A DNA stretch of 64,000 nt from a bacterium ADurb.Bin243 (GTDB lineage Bacteria > Muiribacteriota > UBA9980): NCBI GenBank assembly GCA_002069765.1, contig MWBZ01000009.1, forward strand, positions 1 to 64,000, read 5' to 3'. Of this stretch, positions 18,526-27,557 are shown piece after piece (the first letter of the stretch is position 1; each line of letters begins with the position of its first letter). The notes beneath the pieces are model-generated. The model was not told the DNA's origin, made no database searches, and worked only from the letters and a program-made list of their open reading frames with translations. Position numbers and translations under genes: made by a program.

Positions 18526-19437
18526 ATGAAAAAATCGAGATTTTTAAAAGTGCTTAGTGTTTTTGCGTTCTGCGGCCTTGTCTGCGTTTCTTATTCTCTT
18601 GCTGCCGAAAAACATTCGAAAGACGCCGGTTTAAAATCCGGTATCACAAGGCCTGAAAAGCTGTCGCCTATATCGAGACCGGATGGTGTAAGCAAAGGTA
18701 TCGAAAACGTCAGCGGAGGCATTACGAAACCTGCCGGCGATGAAAACAAGTTGAGGTTGTCAGATCTTAAAGAAAAAAAGGTCGCGCCGAAGGATGGGAC
18801 TGCGGCAGCGAAAGAAAATCTTCAGGAAAAATCTGCCGCATATAAGGCAAAAGCCGAAGAGCTGCGGACGAAATTATTGAAAGGCAAAACTGGCGAGCAG
18901 AAGTCGAATTTTGAAAAGCTGGCCTCAGACGCCGAAGCTATAAAGTCCGGTTCTTCGGTTACGGCCGAAATGAAGAAAAAATTCGCGGAAGATTTGCGTT
19001 CTACGCTCTCCACGGCCAACGCGCCTTCCGGCGGCACCGTCGAAAAATTCGCTTCGGATCTTTCTGCGGCGGTTGCGGACCGCAAGATAGGCGCCAGAGA
19101 GGCCGCGCAGCTTTCGCAGGATATCGCAGCCATACTCGGTTCGGCGAACATTTCGGACGAAGATGCTGCTGCGCTCAAAAACGACGCTCTGCAGATAGTC
19201 GAAGCCGCCGGCATTTCAACCGAAGAAAAAGAGGCTCTCAAAGGCGACATAGAGAGTATTGCCGAATTTGCCACGGCCAACGCGCAAAAATTGAAAACCG
19301 CCTCGGAATCGGGGGCCGCCGGCGCGGCGAAGTCGGATTTGGAAACCGCAAAAAGCCGCGTGAAAGAAGTTAAAGAACGGAAAAACTCCATCCGCGAAAG
19401 GATAAAAGAAATTAAAAAAAACGGCAATAAATATTAA
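18526..19437 (+). CDS. Secreted alanine/lysine-rich helical protein
   Basis: A 303-residue protein with a signal peptide (FLKVLSVFAFCGLVCVSY, cleavage near SLAA). The mature part is strongly helical and rich in Ala, Glu, Lys and Ser. It has a long coiled-coil-like run at about 100-145 (KAKAEELRTKLLKGKTG), repeated short helices at 145-250 and a charged C-terminal helix (SRVKEVKERKNSIRERIKE). No enzymatic motif is visible. The start has GGAG. It is last in the 15360-19437 cluster. A structural periplasmic or cell-wall role is a guess. Confidence 0.6.
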   Translation: MKKSRFLKVLSVFAFCGLVCVSYSLAAEKHSKDAGLKSGITRPEKLSPISRPDGVSKGIENVSGGITKPAGDENKLRLSDLKEKKVAPKDGTAAAKENLQEKSAAYKAKAEELRTKLLKGKTGEQKSNFEKLASDAEAIKSGSSVTAEMKKKFAEDLRSTLSTANAPSGGTVEKFASDLSAAVADRKIGAREAAQLSQDIAAILGSANISDEDAAALKNDALQIVEAAGISTEEKEALKGDIESIAEFATANAQKLKTASESGAAGAAKSDLETAKSRVKEVKERKNSIRERIKEIKKNGNKY

Positions 19438-19442
19438 ATATG

Positions 19443-19471
19443 TTGACATGCGCGGTTTTATATGTTATCAT
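19443..19471 (+). promoter_or_regulatory. Promoter of the DEAD-box helicase gene
   Basis: TTGACA (19443-19448), a 17-nt spacer and TATCAT (19466-19471). The predicted start is near 19478, giving a leader of about 365 nt. Confidence 0.6.
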
Positions 19472-19842
19472 TGGCTCAGGTCATTAATTATTAAAACTAC
19501 TTATTTGTAAAGCTTTTAAAATCCAATTTATTTATCCGAATTGTTTTTTATTCGGTCCGTTTATAAAATATTTCGTTTTAATTTAAAAAACCCGGTGGCG
19601 GCTTTCGCGTTTGCTGCGCGCGGGCGGCTTTATCGCTTTCGTATTAAATCGGGTTATGAAATTTTATGTCTCTCCGTTGAGACGAACTGGCTTACAGGTT
19701 TACCGCCTGATCCTTTTCCATTATTTCAGAAAATATTGACCTCGACCGCCTTCATGGGCGTCGGGCATAAAATACATGAAACACCTTCGCCGGTTTAACG
19801 GAACCGGGCGGGTGAAGATTTTATTTAATAAGGTGAAATATT
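19472..19842 (+). other. Long structured 5' leader of the DEAD-box helicase
   Basis: About 370 bases without a supported gene. Near its end, CCGGTT (19790-19795) and AACCGG (19802-19807) form a hairpin with a 6-base loop. CACC (19782-19785) and GGTG (19811-19814) extend it across a bulge, followed by a T-rich stretch (GATTTTATTT) that could act as an attenuator. Long leaders with structure are known for cold-shock DEAD-box mRNAs. An ORF of 85 codons inside it has no ribosome site and was not accepted. Confidence 0.45.
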
Positions 19843-20988
19843 TTGAAAAAAACCACATTCGAAGAACTTAATCTATCCGGCAATTTGAGAAAAGCTGTAA
19901 CGGAAATGGGCTTTATAGAAGCCACTCCGATACAGGCCGAAACCATACCCCAGCTTTTGAAAGGCCGGGATATGATCGGCCAGGCGCGCACCGGCACCGG
20001 AAAAACCGCGGCGTTCGCCATACCCATTATTGAACGCGTCGATACCGCCGACAAAAATCTTCAGGCGCTTGTAATGTGCCCTACCAGAGAGCTCGCCATG
20101 CAGGTTACCGAGGAATTCCGTAAGCTTTATAAGTATTATTACGGCCTTTCGGTAGTATGCGTTTACGGCGGACAGGAAATCAGCCGCCAGATATCGGCGC
20201 TTTATAAAAGGCCTCAGATAATAGTCGGGACCCCCGGCAGGATCATGGACCACATGAGACGCCGCACCATAAAGCTCGACACGATTAAATTCGTGGTCCT
20301 CGACGAAGCGGACGAAATGCTAAATATGGGTTTTCGCGACGATATGGAAACCATACTGGGGCAGACTCCTAAAACACGCCAGACGGCCATGTTTTCGGCT
20401 ACCATGAACCGCGATATAATGAGGCTTATGAACCGCTATCAGAATAATCCCGTTCACATAGACACCACGCATCACAAAATGAGCGTTCCTAAAATTGAGC
20501 AGGCTTACTGCGACATGCTCGAAGGCGAAAAGCCGGACGCGCTCACAAATATTATAGACCAGCATAACCTTAACGTAGCGCTGGTATTTTCGAATACGAA
20601 ATCCAAGGTGGAACGCATAGCTAAAAAACTTAAAAACGAAGGCTATCCGGCTGAAGCGCTGCACGGCGGATTAGACCAGAGGCGCCGCGAGAGGGTAATG
20701 AACTCTTTCAGGGGAGGCGCGGTCAGAATACTCGTAGCGACCGATGTCGCCGGAAGGGGCATCGACGTGAAGAATATCGACGCGGTAATCAATTACGACC
20801 TTCCTCAGGCGGACGAAGATTATATACACCGCATCGGCAGAACCGGAAGGGCCGGCAAAAGCGGTAAGGCCTTCACTTTCGTCGTAGGAAGGCAGCTTTA
20901 TGATTTAATGCGCATCCAGCGCGCCGAAGGCGTAAAAATAGACCGGATGAGCGTTCCAAAATCATCCGCCATGCAGCTTCATGCTTAA
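19843..20988 (+). CDS. DEAD-box ATP-dependent RNA helicase
   Basis: A 381-residue helicase with all family motifs: Q motif region (FEELNLSGNL, GFIEATPIQAETIP), ARTGTGKT (I), PTRELA (Ia), GTPGR (Ib), DEAD (II), SAT (III), TDVAGRGID (V) and HRIGRTGRAG (VI). It ends soon after motif VI without the RNA-binding C-terminal extension of CsdA, DbpA or RhlB, so it is a minimal core enzyme that unwinds short duplexes in RNA metabolism. The start is TTG, forced by an in-frame TGA just upstream, with AAGGTG about 7 nt before it. It has its own promoter, a 365-nt leader and a strong terminator. Confidence 0.95.
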   Translation: MKKTTFEELNLSGNLRKAVTEMGFIEATPIQAETIPQLLKGRDMIGQARTGTGKTAAFAIPIIERVDTADKNLQALVMCPTRELAMQVTEEFRKLYKYYYGLSVVCVYGGQEISRQISALYKRPQIIVGTPGRIMDHMRRRTIKLDTIKFVVLDEADEMLNMGFRDDMETILGQTPKTRQTAMFSATMNRDIMRLMNRYQNNPVHIDTTHHKMSVPKIEQAYCDMLEGEKPDALTNIIDQHNLNVALVFSNTKSKVERIAKKLKNEGYPAEALHGGLDQRRRERVMNSFRGGAVRILVATDVAGRGIDVKNIDAVINYDLPQADEDYIHRIGRTGRAGKSGKAFTFVVGRQLYDLMRIQRAEGVKIDRMSVPKSSAMQLHA

Positions 20989-21016
20989 TTAAAACCTTTA
21001 CCGCAATCTGAAATAA

Positions 21017-21056
21017 AAAAAAGGCCGTTTGAAATATAGTTTTTGAACGGCCTTTT
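21017..21056 (+). terminator. Intrinsic terminator of the DEAD-box helicase gene
   Basis: AAGGCCGTT (21021-21029) pairs exactly with AACGGCCTT (21046-21054) across a 16-base loop, followed by TTTTTTG. The A-run before the stem makes it potentially bidirectional. Confidence 0.9.
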
Positions 21057-21172
21057 TTGCATACGCCGCAGGAATGCGTTTTATCGGTTTTGCGGTTAAT
21101 AAATTAAACCGGAATCGAAGCTCAAAATTCAATCAACATAACGGTTTTAGTCATGTTGTGCCGAGAAAAACA

Positions 21173-21202
21173 TTGACAAAAAATTGATTTTTAAGTTATG
21201 AT
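21173..21202 (+). promoter_or_regulatory. Promoter of the alpha-2-macroglobulin gene
   Basis: TTGACA (21173-21178), an 18-nt spacer and TATGAT (21197-21202), about 55 nt upstream of the ATG at 21260. Confidence 0.6.
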
Positions 21203-21259
21203 TATGAATATTTGCTGAAAAAGTATAGTGCTAAAAATAAAAATAAGGACGGTAAAAAA

Positions 21260-24200
21260 ATGAAAAAAACGTTCGGCGTCATTCTTGGTTATATTATATT
21301 TTCGATAATTTTAACTGCCGTCCGTCCGGCGTTTGCGACAGATGAAATCGATTTGCTATGGGAAAAATTTGTAAGCCATGAAAATGACAAACTGCTTAAA
21401 GCCGCGGTTAATTATCTCGATGAAATTTATGAAAAAAGCATAAAAGCCCAAAAATATTCGGACGCGCTCAAGGCTGTATTCAAAAAAGCCGTTATCGATA
21501 GGCATATGAACGGCTCTTTTTCACATATACGCACTATCGAAAAGGCCGCCGAAACGGCTTCCGCAGAGTTGAAACCTCTGATGATAATAGTTCTGGCCGA
21601 ATGGTATAAAGATCATATTAACAATATTCGCGATAACGTTTTTAGTGAAAGAAATTCTTCAGGCATTCCTTCCGGTGATATTTCCGAATGGGATAAAAAT
21701 ACGACGATGGCGAAGGTGATGTCTTTATACGATGAAGCCGTTAAAGAGTGCGAAAAGTCAGGTGATATTAAAATATCCAGATATTACGACGCCATCGAAA
21801 AAGGCGATATGCCGGAATCTTTTCGCCCGACGCTGCTGGATTTTGTCGCTCATAAGGCCCTGGATTTTTATTACTGCACGCAATATATGGATGAATATGC
21901 CGTGGACGAGAAGAAGAAATTGAGTTACGATCCCGCATTATTCGCGGAAGCCGAAGAATTTGTAAAATTCGACGCGGAACGGCTTTACGGCCAGGAAGCG
22001 AGCGATTCGGTCATTTTAAAATCCATCAAACTCTATCAAAAACTGCTGGCGTTTCATATCAAAAATAATAACGAAAAGGCTCTTATTGATTGCGATACCG
22101 ACCGGCTTGCTTTCGTGAAAAATAATTTAAAAAGCGAGAATATCGGCGATATTTATGTAAAAGCGGTTAAAAAGTTTATCGAAAAATATAAAAAAAATGA
22201 AGTGTGCGCAACCGCCTATATGATGCTCGCATGGCATTATGACGATGAAAAGAATCTTATTGAAGCGAATAAATATTTGACGGAGGCTGAAAAGCTCTAT
22301 GAGGGAACGTTTTATTATGAAGATATAGGCAGAGCCAGAAGCCGCATTTTTCCAAAATATTACAGTATAAGCGCGCGAAAGGTATTGCCTTCTAAAGCGG
22401 ATAATGTGATGGCGCTGGAGCATAAAAATATAAGCCGGCTTTATTTCAGGGCGGTGGAAGAAAATTACGAGAATTACCAAGAATATACGGGCAAGCGTTC
22501 ATATCCGCAATTAGACTCTATAGAGGCTATAAACTCGGCGCTTGAAAAAAAACCGGTCTGCGAATGGAGTGCCGATCTTAAGCCTGGTGAAGATATGGAC
22601 ATTAAAACGCAGGAAGTTAAAATGCCGCTTTTGAAAAAAGGCTCTTACAGAATATTAGCCGGTTACAAAAAGGATTTTTCCACGTCTGAAAATGAAATCA
22701 AATATTGCCTTTTGTGGATATCGGAAATCGACGCGGTCGTGGAAAAGCTCGAGCAAAATAAAATAAGCGGCGCGCTCAGGCATGCAGTTACTTTCGAGCC
22801 TTTAAAAAGCGCGGAAGTTAATATATGCTACTCATCATCGAGAGGCGAAAGAAAAATAAAGAAGCTGACGACGGATGAAAAAGGCTATTTCGAATTTTTT
22901 TCAAGTGATTTAGATAAGTACGATTCTTTGAATTATTTACAATTTGAGCATGAAAAATACGGGAAATATTTAGACTTTTCATGTAAAGACCTTCAAATAC
23001 AAAACAATTACAAAAATAAATATGCCGATGTCGTTATTTTTACCGACCGGGCGTTATATCGGCCGGGACAGGAAATAAAGTGCAGGGGAGTCTGTATAGA
23101 TGTGAACCAAAATGCTTCTTCATATAATGTCGTAAATAATAAAAATGTCGAACTGGCCTTATCGGGACCGGATAATAAATTTATAGCGTCTCAATCGGCT
23201 GTGACGGACAAATTCGGTTCTTTCGTCGTAAAATTTCAGATTCCGGAAAATATTCTTACCGGAAGATTGATGATACGAGATATCAGCGGCCGCAGGTACG
23301 ATGAAAATTATTACGGTTCGAATTGCACAGTGCTCGTTGAAGAATATAAAGCGCCGTCGTTTTGTATGAATATTGAAAATCCTTGCGGAACTTATATTTA
23401 TGGCGAAGATATAAGCGTGGATGGAAAGCTTATTGCCTTCAGTGGAGCCGCGGTGCCTGAAGCCAGAATTAAATACAGGGTTTTTTCAATGCCTTATTAT
23501 TGGCAATACGCATGCAGCGAATCCGACGGCGGGTTTGATAACAGTATCAATAATTTTGCATCCGGAGATGTTAACTGCGATAAGTCCGGTAAATTTAAGA
23601 TTTCTTTTAAAGCCGCTCCTTATTTTTTTGTGCATCCTCGCGTTGGAAAGGTAGATTCGGAAATTACATCTTACAAAATATTGATAGAAGCTACCGATAC
23701 CGCAGGAGTTACCGTATGCGACAATAAAAGCGTTATGGCGGGAACCGAAGCGCTTTACGCCGTTATGAGCTCTGAACCATGGCACTATGCTGATAAACGC
23801 CAGACAGTCAATATAGATATAGAAAATTTCAACGGGCAAAAAATAAAATGCGACGGGACCGTCGAAGTCGTTTCGCTTAAAATGCCGTCTAAAGTGAGAG
23901 AATACGTTAAAGTAGAGAAAAATACCTTTTCAGGTTATGATTATGTGTTTTCCGATTTTGAAAGATATGTTTCTAAATATGAAGATTATTTTGAAAAAGC
24001 GGAAAAAGGGGCGGAAACAAATTCATGGGAGTTCTGGCGCGCTGGCGAAACTATCGAAACCGTCGTTTTTAAGACGAACGACGACGGTTCCGCCGAAATC
24101 GGCTTAAACCTGAAATGCGGCGTTTACAGGCTTGCTATGAATGCCGTAAATGCCGAAGGAAAAAGAACCCGGACATATCTGCCGATGATGGTTATCGATA

Positions 24201-27200
24201 AAAATTCCAGGATATTTAATTTTAAGATACCTTATTTTTTCGCCGTTAATAAGAAATCGGCGGTTCCGGGTGAAACGCTTGAAATACTCTGCGCTACCGG
24301 ATATAAGAAAAAATTCGTGATTTCGGCGGATATAATCAAGGATGGAAAGAAAATAAAAAGCTTTGAAATACCGCCGGGCGAATCGCAGAATATTTTGAAG
24401 CTGCCTGTGACTAAGGAAATGGAAGGCGGATTCAGCGTAGAAACGCATATCGCCGGTCCGGATTTTTTTCACAGGGGCGCGGCCATCGTGGAAGTGCCTT
24501 TAACTTCCAACCGCCTGGATGTGAAATTTGATATCGAAAAACACCAGTTGGCGTTTGGAACCGTCGAAAATCTCGCGTTAAAAGTTTTTGACGGAAGCGA
24601 TCCCATGGCCAGCGGCGAGGTAGAATTCGCTGCAACGCTTTATGACAGGGCTCTTGATTCGATAGCGCCCCATTCCTGGAAGGACTTTCGGGGACGTTTT
24701 CATATCGACCGTTGTAAAGCTAGCCGGGTGAACTCTGATTATCCGGTTCTGTTCATATCTAGCGGCTATAAAGCGAAGGAAAAATATGAAGATGAAAAAT
24801 ACAGGCAATACGGCGATTTCACGGGCGAAACGCAAATAGGCTATTACAAAAGCTCTATAGAAAGGCCTTTTGGAAGCGGCTACAGCCGGCTATACCAGTA
24901 TCCCGACGATATTAAGAATGAAAATATTAAAAGATATGAAAGCTTAACTCGATATGCTCAAATACCTGAATTGGCGTTAAAGAAAAAATTCGGCGAGAAG
25001 CTGAAGGGGTTTATAAATTTCAGGGATCTGTTCAGAACGAAAGGATTGGGCGGTAAAAGCCCGCTGGCGCAAAACGGCGTGAATAACGCCGATCTTTTAA
25101 AAATAGCCGTGAGAAAAGATTTTTCGGACTCGGTGTTTTTTTATCCGAAAATAAGCGCTAAAAAAGGCGAAACGATAAAACTCGATTTTAAAATGCCTGA
25201 AAAATTAACGCAGTGGCGTTTTATAGGCATGGCCCACGGCGCCGATATGAAAAGCGGAATTATAGATAAAATATTCGTAACGAGCAAAGATTTGATGGTC
25301 CGTCTCGATCCTCCTCGGTTTCTAAGAGAAGGCGATATCGTCGAAATGCCGGTTAAAATCGAAAATATGACGGCCGTTTCGTTAAAAGGCCGCGCGCTTT
25401 TGACCGTGCTTGACTCGGACGGAGTAACCAGGCTCGATGAAGCTTTTGAAAATAACTTGCCGTATAAAGAGTTTAGCGTCGGTCCGAATACGGCGGTTTA
25501 TATGAATTGGAAAATTAAGACAGCCCGTAACGTTTCATCGTTATTATTAAGGGCGTCCGCTTCCACGGAAAGTTTAAGCGACGCAGTGGAAAAACCGATC
25601 GGTGTTTTACCCGAAAAAACTAAACTTGTCGAATCAATTCCGATTTTTTGCAGAGGCGGTGCGGAAAAAAAATATCGTTTCGATGCTTTAAAAAATTTAT
25701 TCGACGGGACATCTTCGAGCGGCGAAGCCGTTTTGACCGTGCAGATCGCGTCTAATCCGGTATGGTACGCTTTGATGTCGCTTCCCGTCATCGTCGAAGG
25801 CGAACCGGATGAAGTTACTACGGCAATATTTGAAAGGCTTTACGCCTATTCGATCGCCAGAGCGCTTTTGATAAAATATCCGGACATTAAGAAAACACTG
25901 GCAAAACTTATCGAAAATTCCGGGCCGAAACTTGAAAAAAATCAAAATTTAAAAAACGTAAAATTTGAAGAAACCTCATGGGCGGTTTCAGCTATCGAAG
26001 AAAAAAAGAGGCTTAAGTCGCTCGAAAAAATTATGGACGAATCTTTTCTCGACGATAAAATAAATGGCTGCGTATCTAAATTAAAAGACAGGCGGGGGCC
26101 GAACGGATTTTTTGTCTGGTTTCCGGGCGGAAGCGAAAAACTCGAAGTAACGCTTTTTATTTGCGCCGGTTTTGCGAGGCTGAAAAAACTCGGAATTGAA
26201 ATTAAGAACGGCCATTTTTTATATAATCAAATTTTAACGCTCGATGATCATTTCAAAAAAGCCTATGATCGAAAAATTTTAAATAACGGCACTCAGGAGG
26301 CGGTTATAGAGCATATAGCGGCTTATTTATATATCAGAAGTTTTTTCATGGATTTTAACAAATCTGTCACAGGTAAGAAATTTTTTAACGATCTTATTGA
26401 AACTGCTGAAAAAAACTGGAATAAAACCGAATCGAGGCCCGTAATATCTCTACTAGGCGCCGCTCTCAAACGGTTCGGCCGAACGGAAATATTCGATAAG
26501 GCCGTCGCAATGCTGAAAGATAATTCCACGGTCGATGAACGTGGAATGCGCCTGTCATGGATGAATTCAATAGGCTGCTGGTTTTCAGCCGGCGTTCCGG
26601 TCGGAACGCACGCGGCCATGATAGAAACTTTCGATGAAGCCGGCGAAACGGAATGCGTCGAGCTCTGTAAAATGTGGATAATGAGCGAAAAACAGACGAG
26701 AGCATGGAGAAATAACGCCGTGACTGCGGAAGCCGTTTACGCGCTTCTGGCGTTCGGTGAAAATTTGATGAATAATGGATCCTCCGCGGAAGTTTTGCTT
26801 GGAAACGAAACCGTTATTACCGATACGATAGAAGAAGGCACAGGGTATTTCGAAAAAATATATTCCGGCTCTAAAATCATGCCAGGATATGAGAATATAA
26901 CCGTAAAAAAATCAGGCGCCGGTTTTCTATGGGGCGGAGTTCATCTTGAATCGTCAAGAAAAATTTCAAAGATCGAAAATTATGCGTCGTCAGATTTAAA
27001 AATCAAGAAAACTTATTTTATCGAAAAGCGCGGCGCAAAAGTTCCTGTTCTCGAAGAAATGCCGAAAATTCTTCATACAGGCGACAAAATCGTGGTGCGG
27101 CTGGAAATTTTCGCTTCGCGAGTCTTTGATTTCGTTCACGTTAAAGATTTTCGTCCGGCAGGATTCGAACCTTCCGATAAAATTTCCGGATATAAATCTT

Positions 27201-27409
27201 CAAAATCTGTTTTCTATTATCAGTCCAATCGAAAAGAAGCTACGCATTTTTTTATAGACGCTCTTAAATCAGGTGAAAGCATAATTATCGAATATGATCT
27301 TAATGCGGCTTACCGTGGTAAATTCGATTCGGGCCCTGCATCGATCGAAAGTTATTTTGCGCCCGAATTCAACGCTCATTCAGAAAGCAGGTATGTAGAA
27401 ATCGATTGA
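21260..27409 (+). CDS. Alpha-2-macroglobulin family protein without a thioester
   Basis: A 2,049-residue secreted protein. ATG 21260 (AAGGAC upstream) begins a signal peptide ending at PAFA. Residues 27-390 are a helical, partly TPR-like region. Macroglobulin domains follow, with TDRALYRPGQE near residue 594 (the MG2 signature) and the A2M signature KKGETIKLDFKMPEKLTQWR near 1290. An alpha/alpha-toroid thioester-type domain spans about 1480-1800. Bacterial family members trap proteases in the periplasm. Here the thioester site is gone: where relatives have PYECxEQ, this protein has PDEVTTAIFERLYA (Val1519-Ala1522). It probably uses conformational trapping or a structural role instead. It is transcribed alone. 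Confidence 0.9.
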   Translation: MKKTFGVILGYIIFSIILTAVRPAFATDEIDLLWEKFVSHENDKLLKAAVNYLDEIYEKSIKAQKYSDALKAVFKKAVIDRHMNGSFSHIRTIEKAAETASAELKPLMIIVLAEWYKDHINNIRDNVFSERNSSGIPSGDISEWDKNTTMAKVMSLYDEAVKECEKSGDIKISRYYDAIEKGDMPESFRPTLLDFVAHKALDFYYCTQYMDEYAVDEKKKLSYDPALFAEAEEFVKFDAERLYGQEASDSVILKSIKLYQKLLAFHIKNNNEKALIDCDTDRLAFVKNNLKSENIGDIYVKAVKKFIEKYKKNEVCATAYMMLAWHYDDEKNLIEANKYLTEAEKLYEGTFYYEDIGRARSRIFPKYYSISARKVLPSKADNVMALEHKNISRLYFRAVEENYENYQEYTGKRSYPQLDSIEAINSALEKKPVCEWSADLKPGEDMDIKTQEVKMPLLKKGSYRILAGYKKDFSTSENEIKYCLLWISEIDAVVEKLEQNKISGALRHAVTFEPLKSAEVNICYSSSRGERKIKKLTTDEKGYFEFFSSDLDKYDSLNYLQFEHEKYGKYLDFSCKDLQIQNNYKNKYADVVIFTDRALYRPGQEIKCRGVCIDVNQNASSYNVVNNKNVELALSGPDNKFIASQSAVTDKFGSFVVKFQIPENILTGRLMIRDISGRRYDENYYGSNCTVLVEEYKAPSFCMNIENPCGTYIYGEDISVDGKLIAFSGAAVPEARIKYRVFSMPYYWQYACSESDGGFDNSINNFASGDVNCDKSGKFKISFKAAPYFFVHPRVGKVDSEITSYKILIEATDTAGVTVCDNKSVMAGTEALYAVMSSEPWHYADKRQTVNIDIENFNGQKIKCDGTVEVVSLKMPSKVREYVKVEKNTFSGYDYVFSDFERYVSKYEDYFEKAEKGAETNSWEFWRAGETIETVVFKTNDDGSAEIGLNLKCGVYRLAMNAVNAEGKRTRTYLPMMVIDKNSRIFNFKIPYFFAVNKKSAVPGETLEILCATGYKKKFVISADIIKDGKKIKSFEIPPGESQNILKLPVTKEMEGGFSVETHIAGPDFFHRGAAIVEVPLTSNRLDVKFDIEKHQLAFGTVENLALKVFDGSDPMASGEVEFAATLYDRALDSIAPHSWKDFRGRFHIDRCKASRVNSDYPVLFISSGYKAKEKYEDEKYRQYGDFTGETQIGYYKSSIERPFGSGYSRLYQYPDDIKNENIKRYESLTRYAQIPELALKKKFGEKLKGFINFRDLFRTKGLGGKSPLAQNGVNNADLLKIAVRKDFSDSVFFYPKISAKKGETIKLDFKMPEKLTQWRFIGMAHGADMKSGIIDKIFVTSKDLMVRLDPPRFLREGDIVEMPVKIENMTAVSLKGRALLTVLDSDGVTRLDEAFENNLPYKEFSVGPNTAVYMNWKIKTARNVSSLLLRASASTESLSDAVEKPIGVLPEKTKLVESIPIFCRGGAEKKYRFDALKNLFDGTSSSGEAVLTVQIASNPVWYALMSLPVIVEGEPDEVTTAIFERLYAYSIARALLIKYPDIKKTLAKLIENSGPKLEKNQNLKNVKFEETSWAVSAIEEKKRLKSLEKIMDESFLDDKINGCVSKLKDRRGPNGFFVWFPGGSEKLEVTLFICAGFARLKKLGIEIKNGHFLYNQILTLDDHFKKAYDRKILNNGTQEAVIEHIAAYLYIRSFFMDFNKSVTGKKFFNDLIETAEKNWNKTESRPVISLLGAALKRFGRTEIFDKAVAMLKDNSTVDERGMRLSWMNSIGCWFSAGVPVGTHAAMIETFDEAGETECVELCKMWIMSEKQTRAWRNNAVTAEAVYALLAFGENLMNNGSSAEVLLGNETVITDTIEEGTGYFEKIYSGSKIMPGYENITVKKSGAGFLWGGVHLESSRKISKIENYASSDLKIKKTYFIEKRGAKVPVLEEMPKILHTGDKIVVRLEIFASRVFDFVHVKDFRPAGFEPSDKISGYKSSKSVFYYQSNRKEATHFFIDALKSGESIIIEYDLNAAYRGKFDSGPASIESYFAPEFNAHSESRYVEID

Positions 27410-27483
27410 CCGGACAGGTATTTTGTTCGTTTCGTTTCGATTTTAACTCAATATTATGTTAAGGCGTTTTATGGCGGTTAACC

Positions 27484-27512
27484 TTGTTTTTTTTGCAGAA
27501 AAGAATTATAAT
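27484..27512 (+). promoter_or_regulatory. Promoter upstream of the polytopic membrane protein
   Basis: TTGTTT (27484-27489), a 17-nt spacer and TATAAT (27507-27512), about 46 nt before the start at 27558. Confidence 0.5.
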
Positions 27513-27557
27513 GGTCCCGGTGTTATTTATTAGTATTGCAGAAAAGGAGCTTTATAA

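Noticed and set aside
18822-19427. 201-codon frame opposite the secreted helical protein
   Set aside because: Low-complexity shadow of an Ala/Lys-rich coding strand.
19541-19798. 85-codon reading frame inside the leader of the DEAD-box gene
   Set aside because: Starts with TTG, has no ribosome site, and its composition (Phe/Arg-rich) looks non-coding; it fits a structured leader better.
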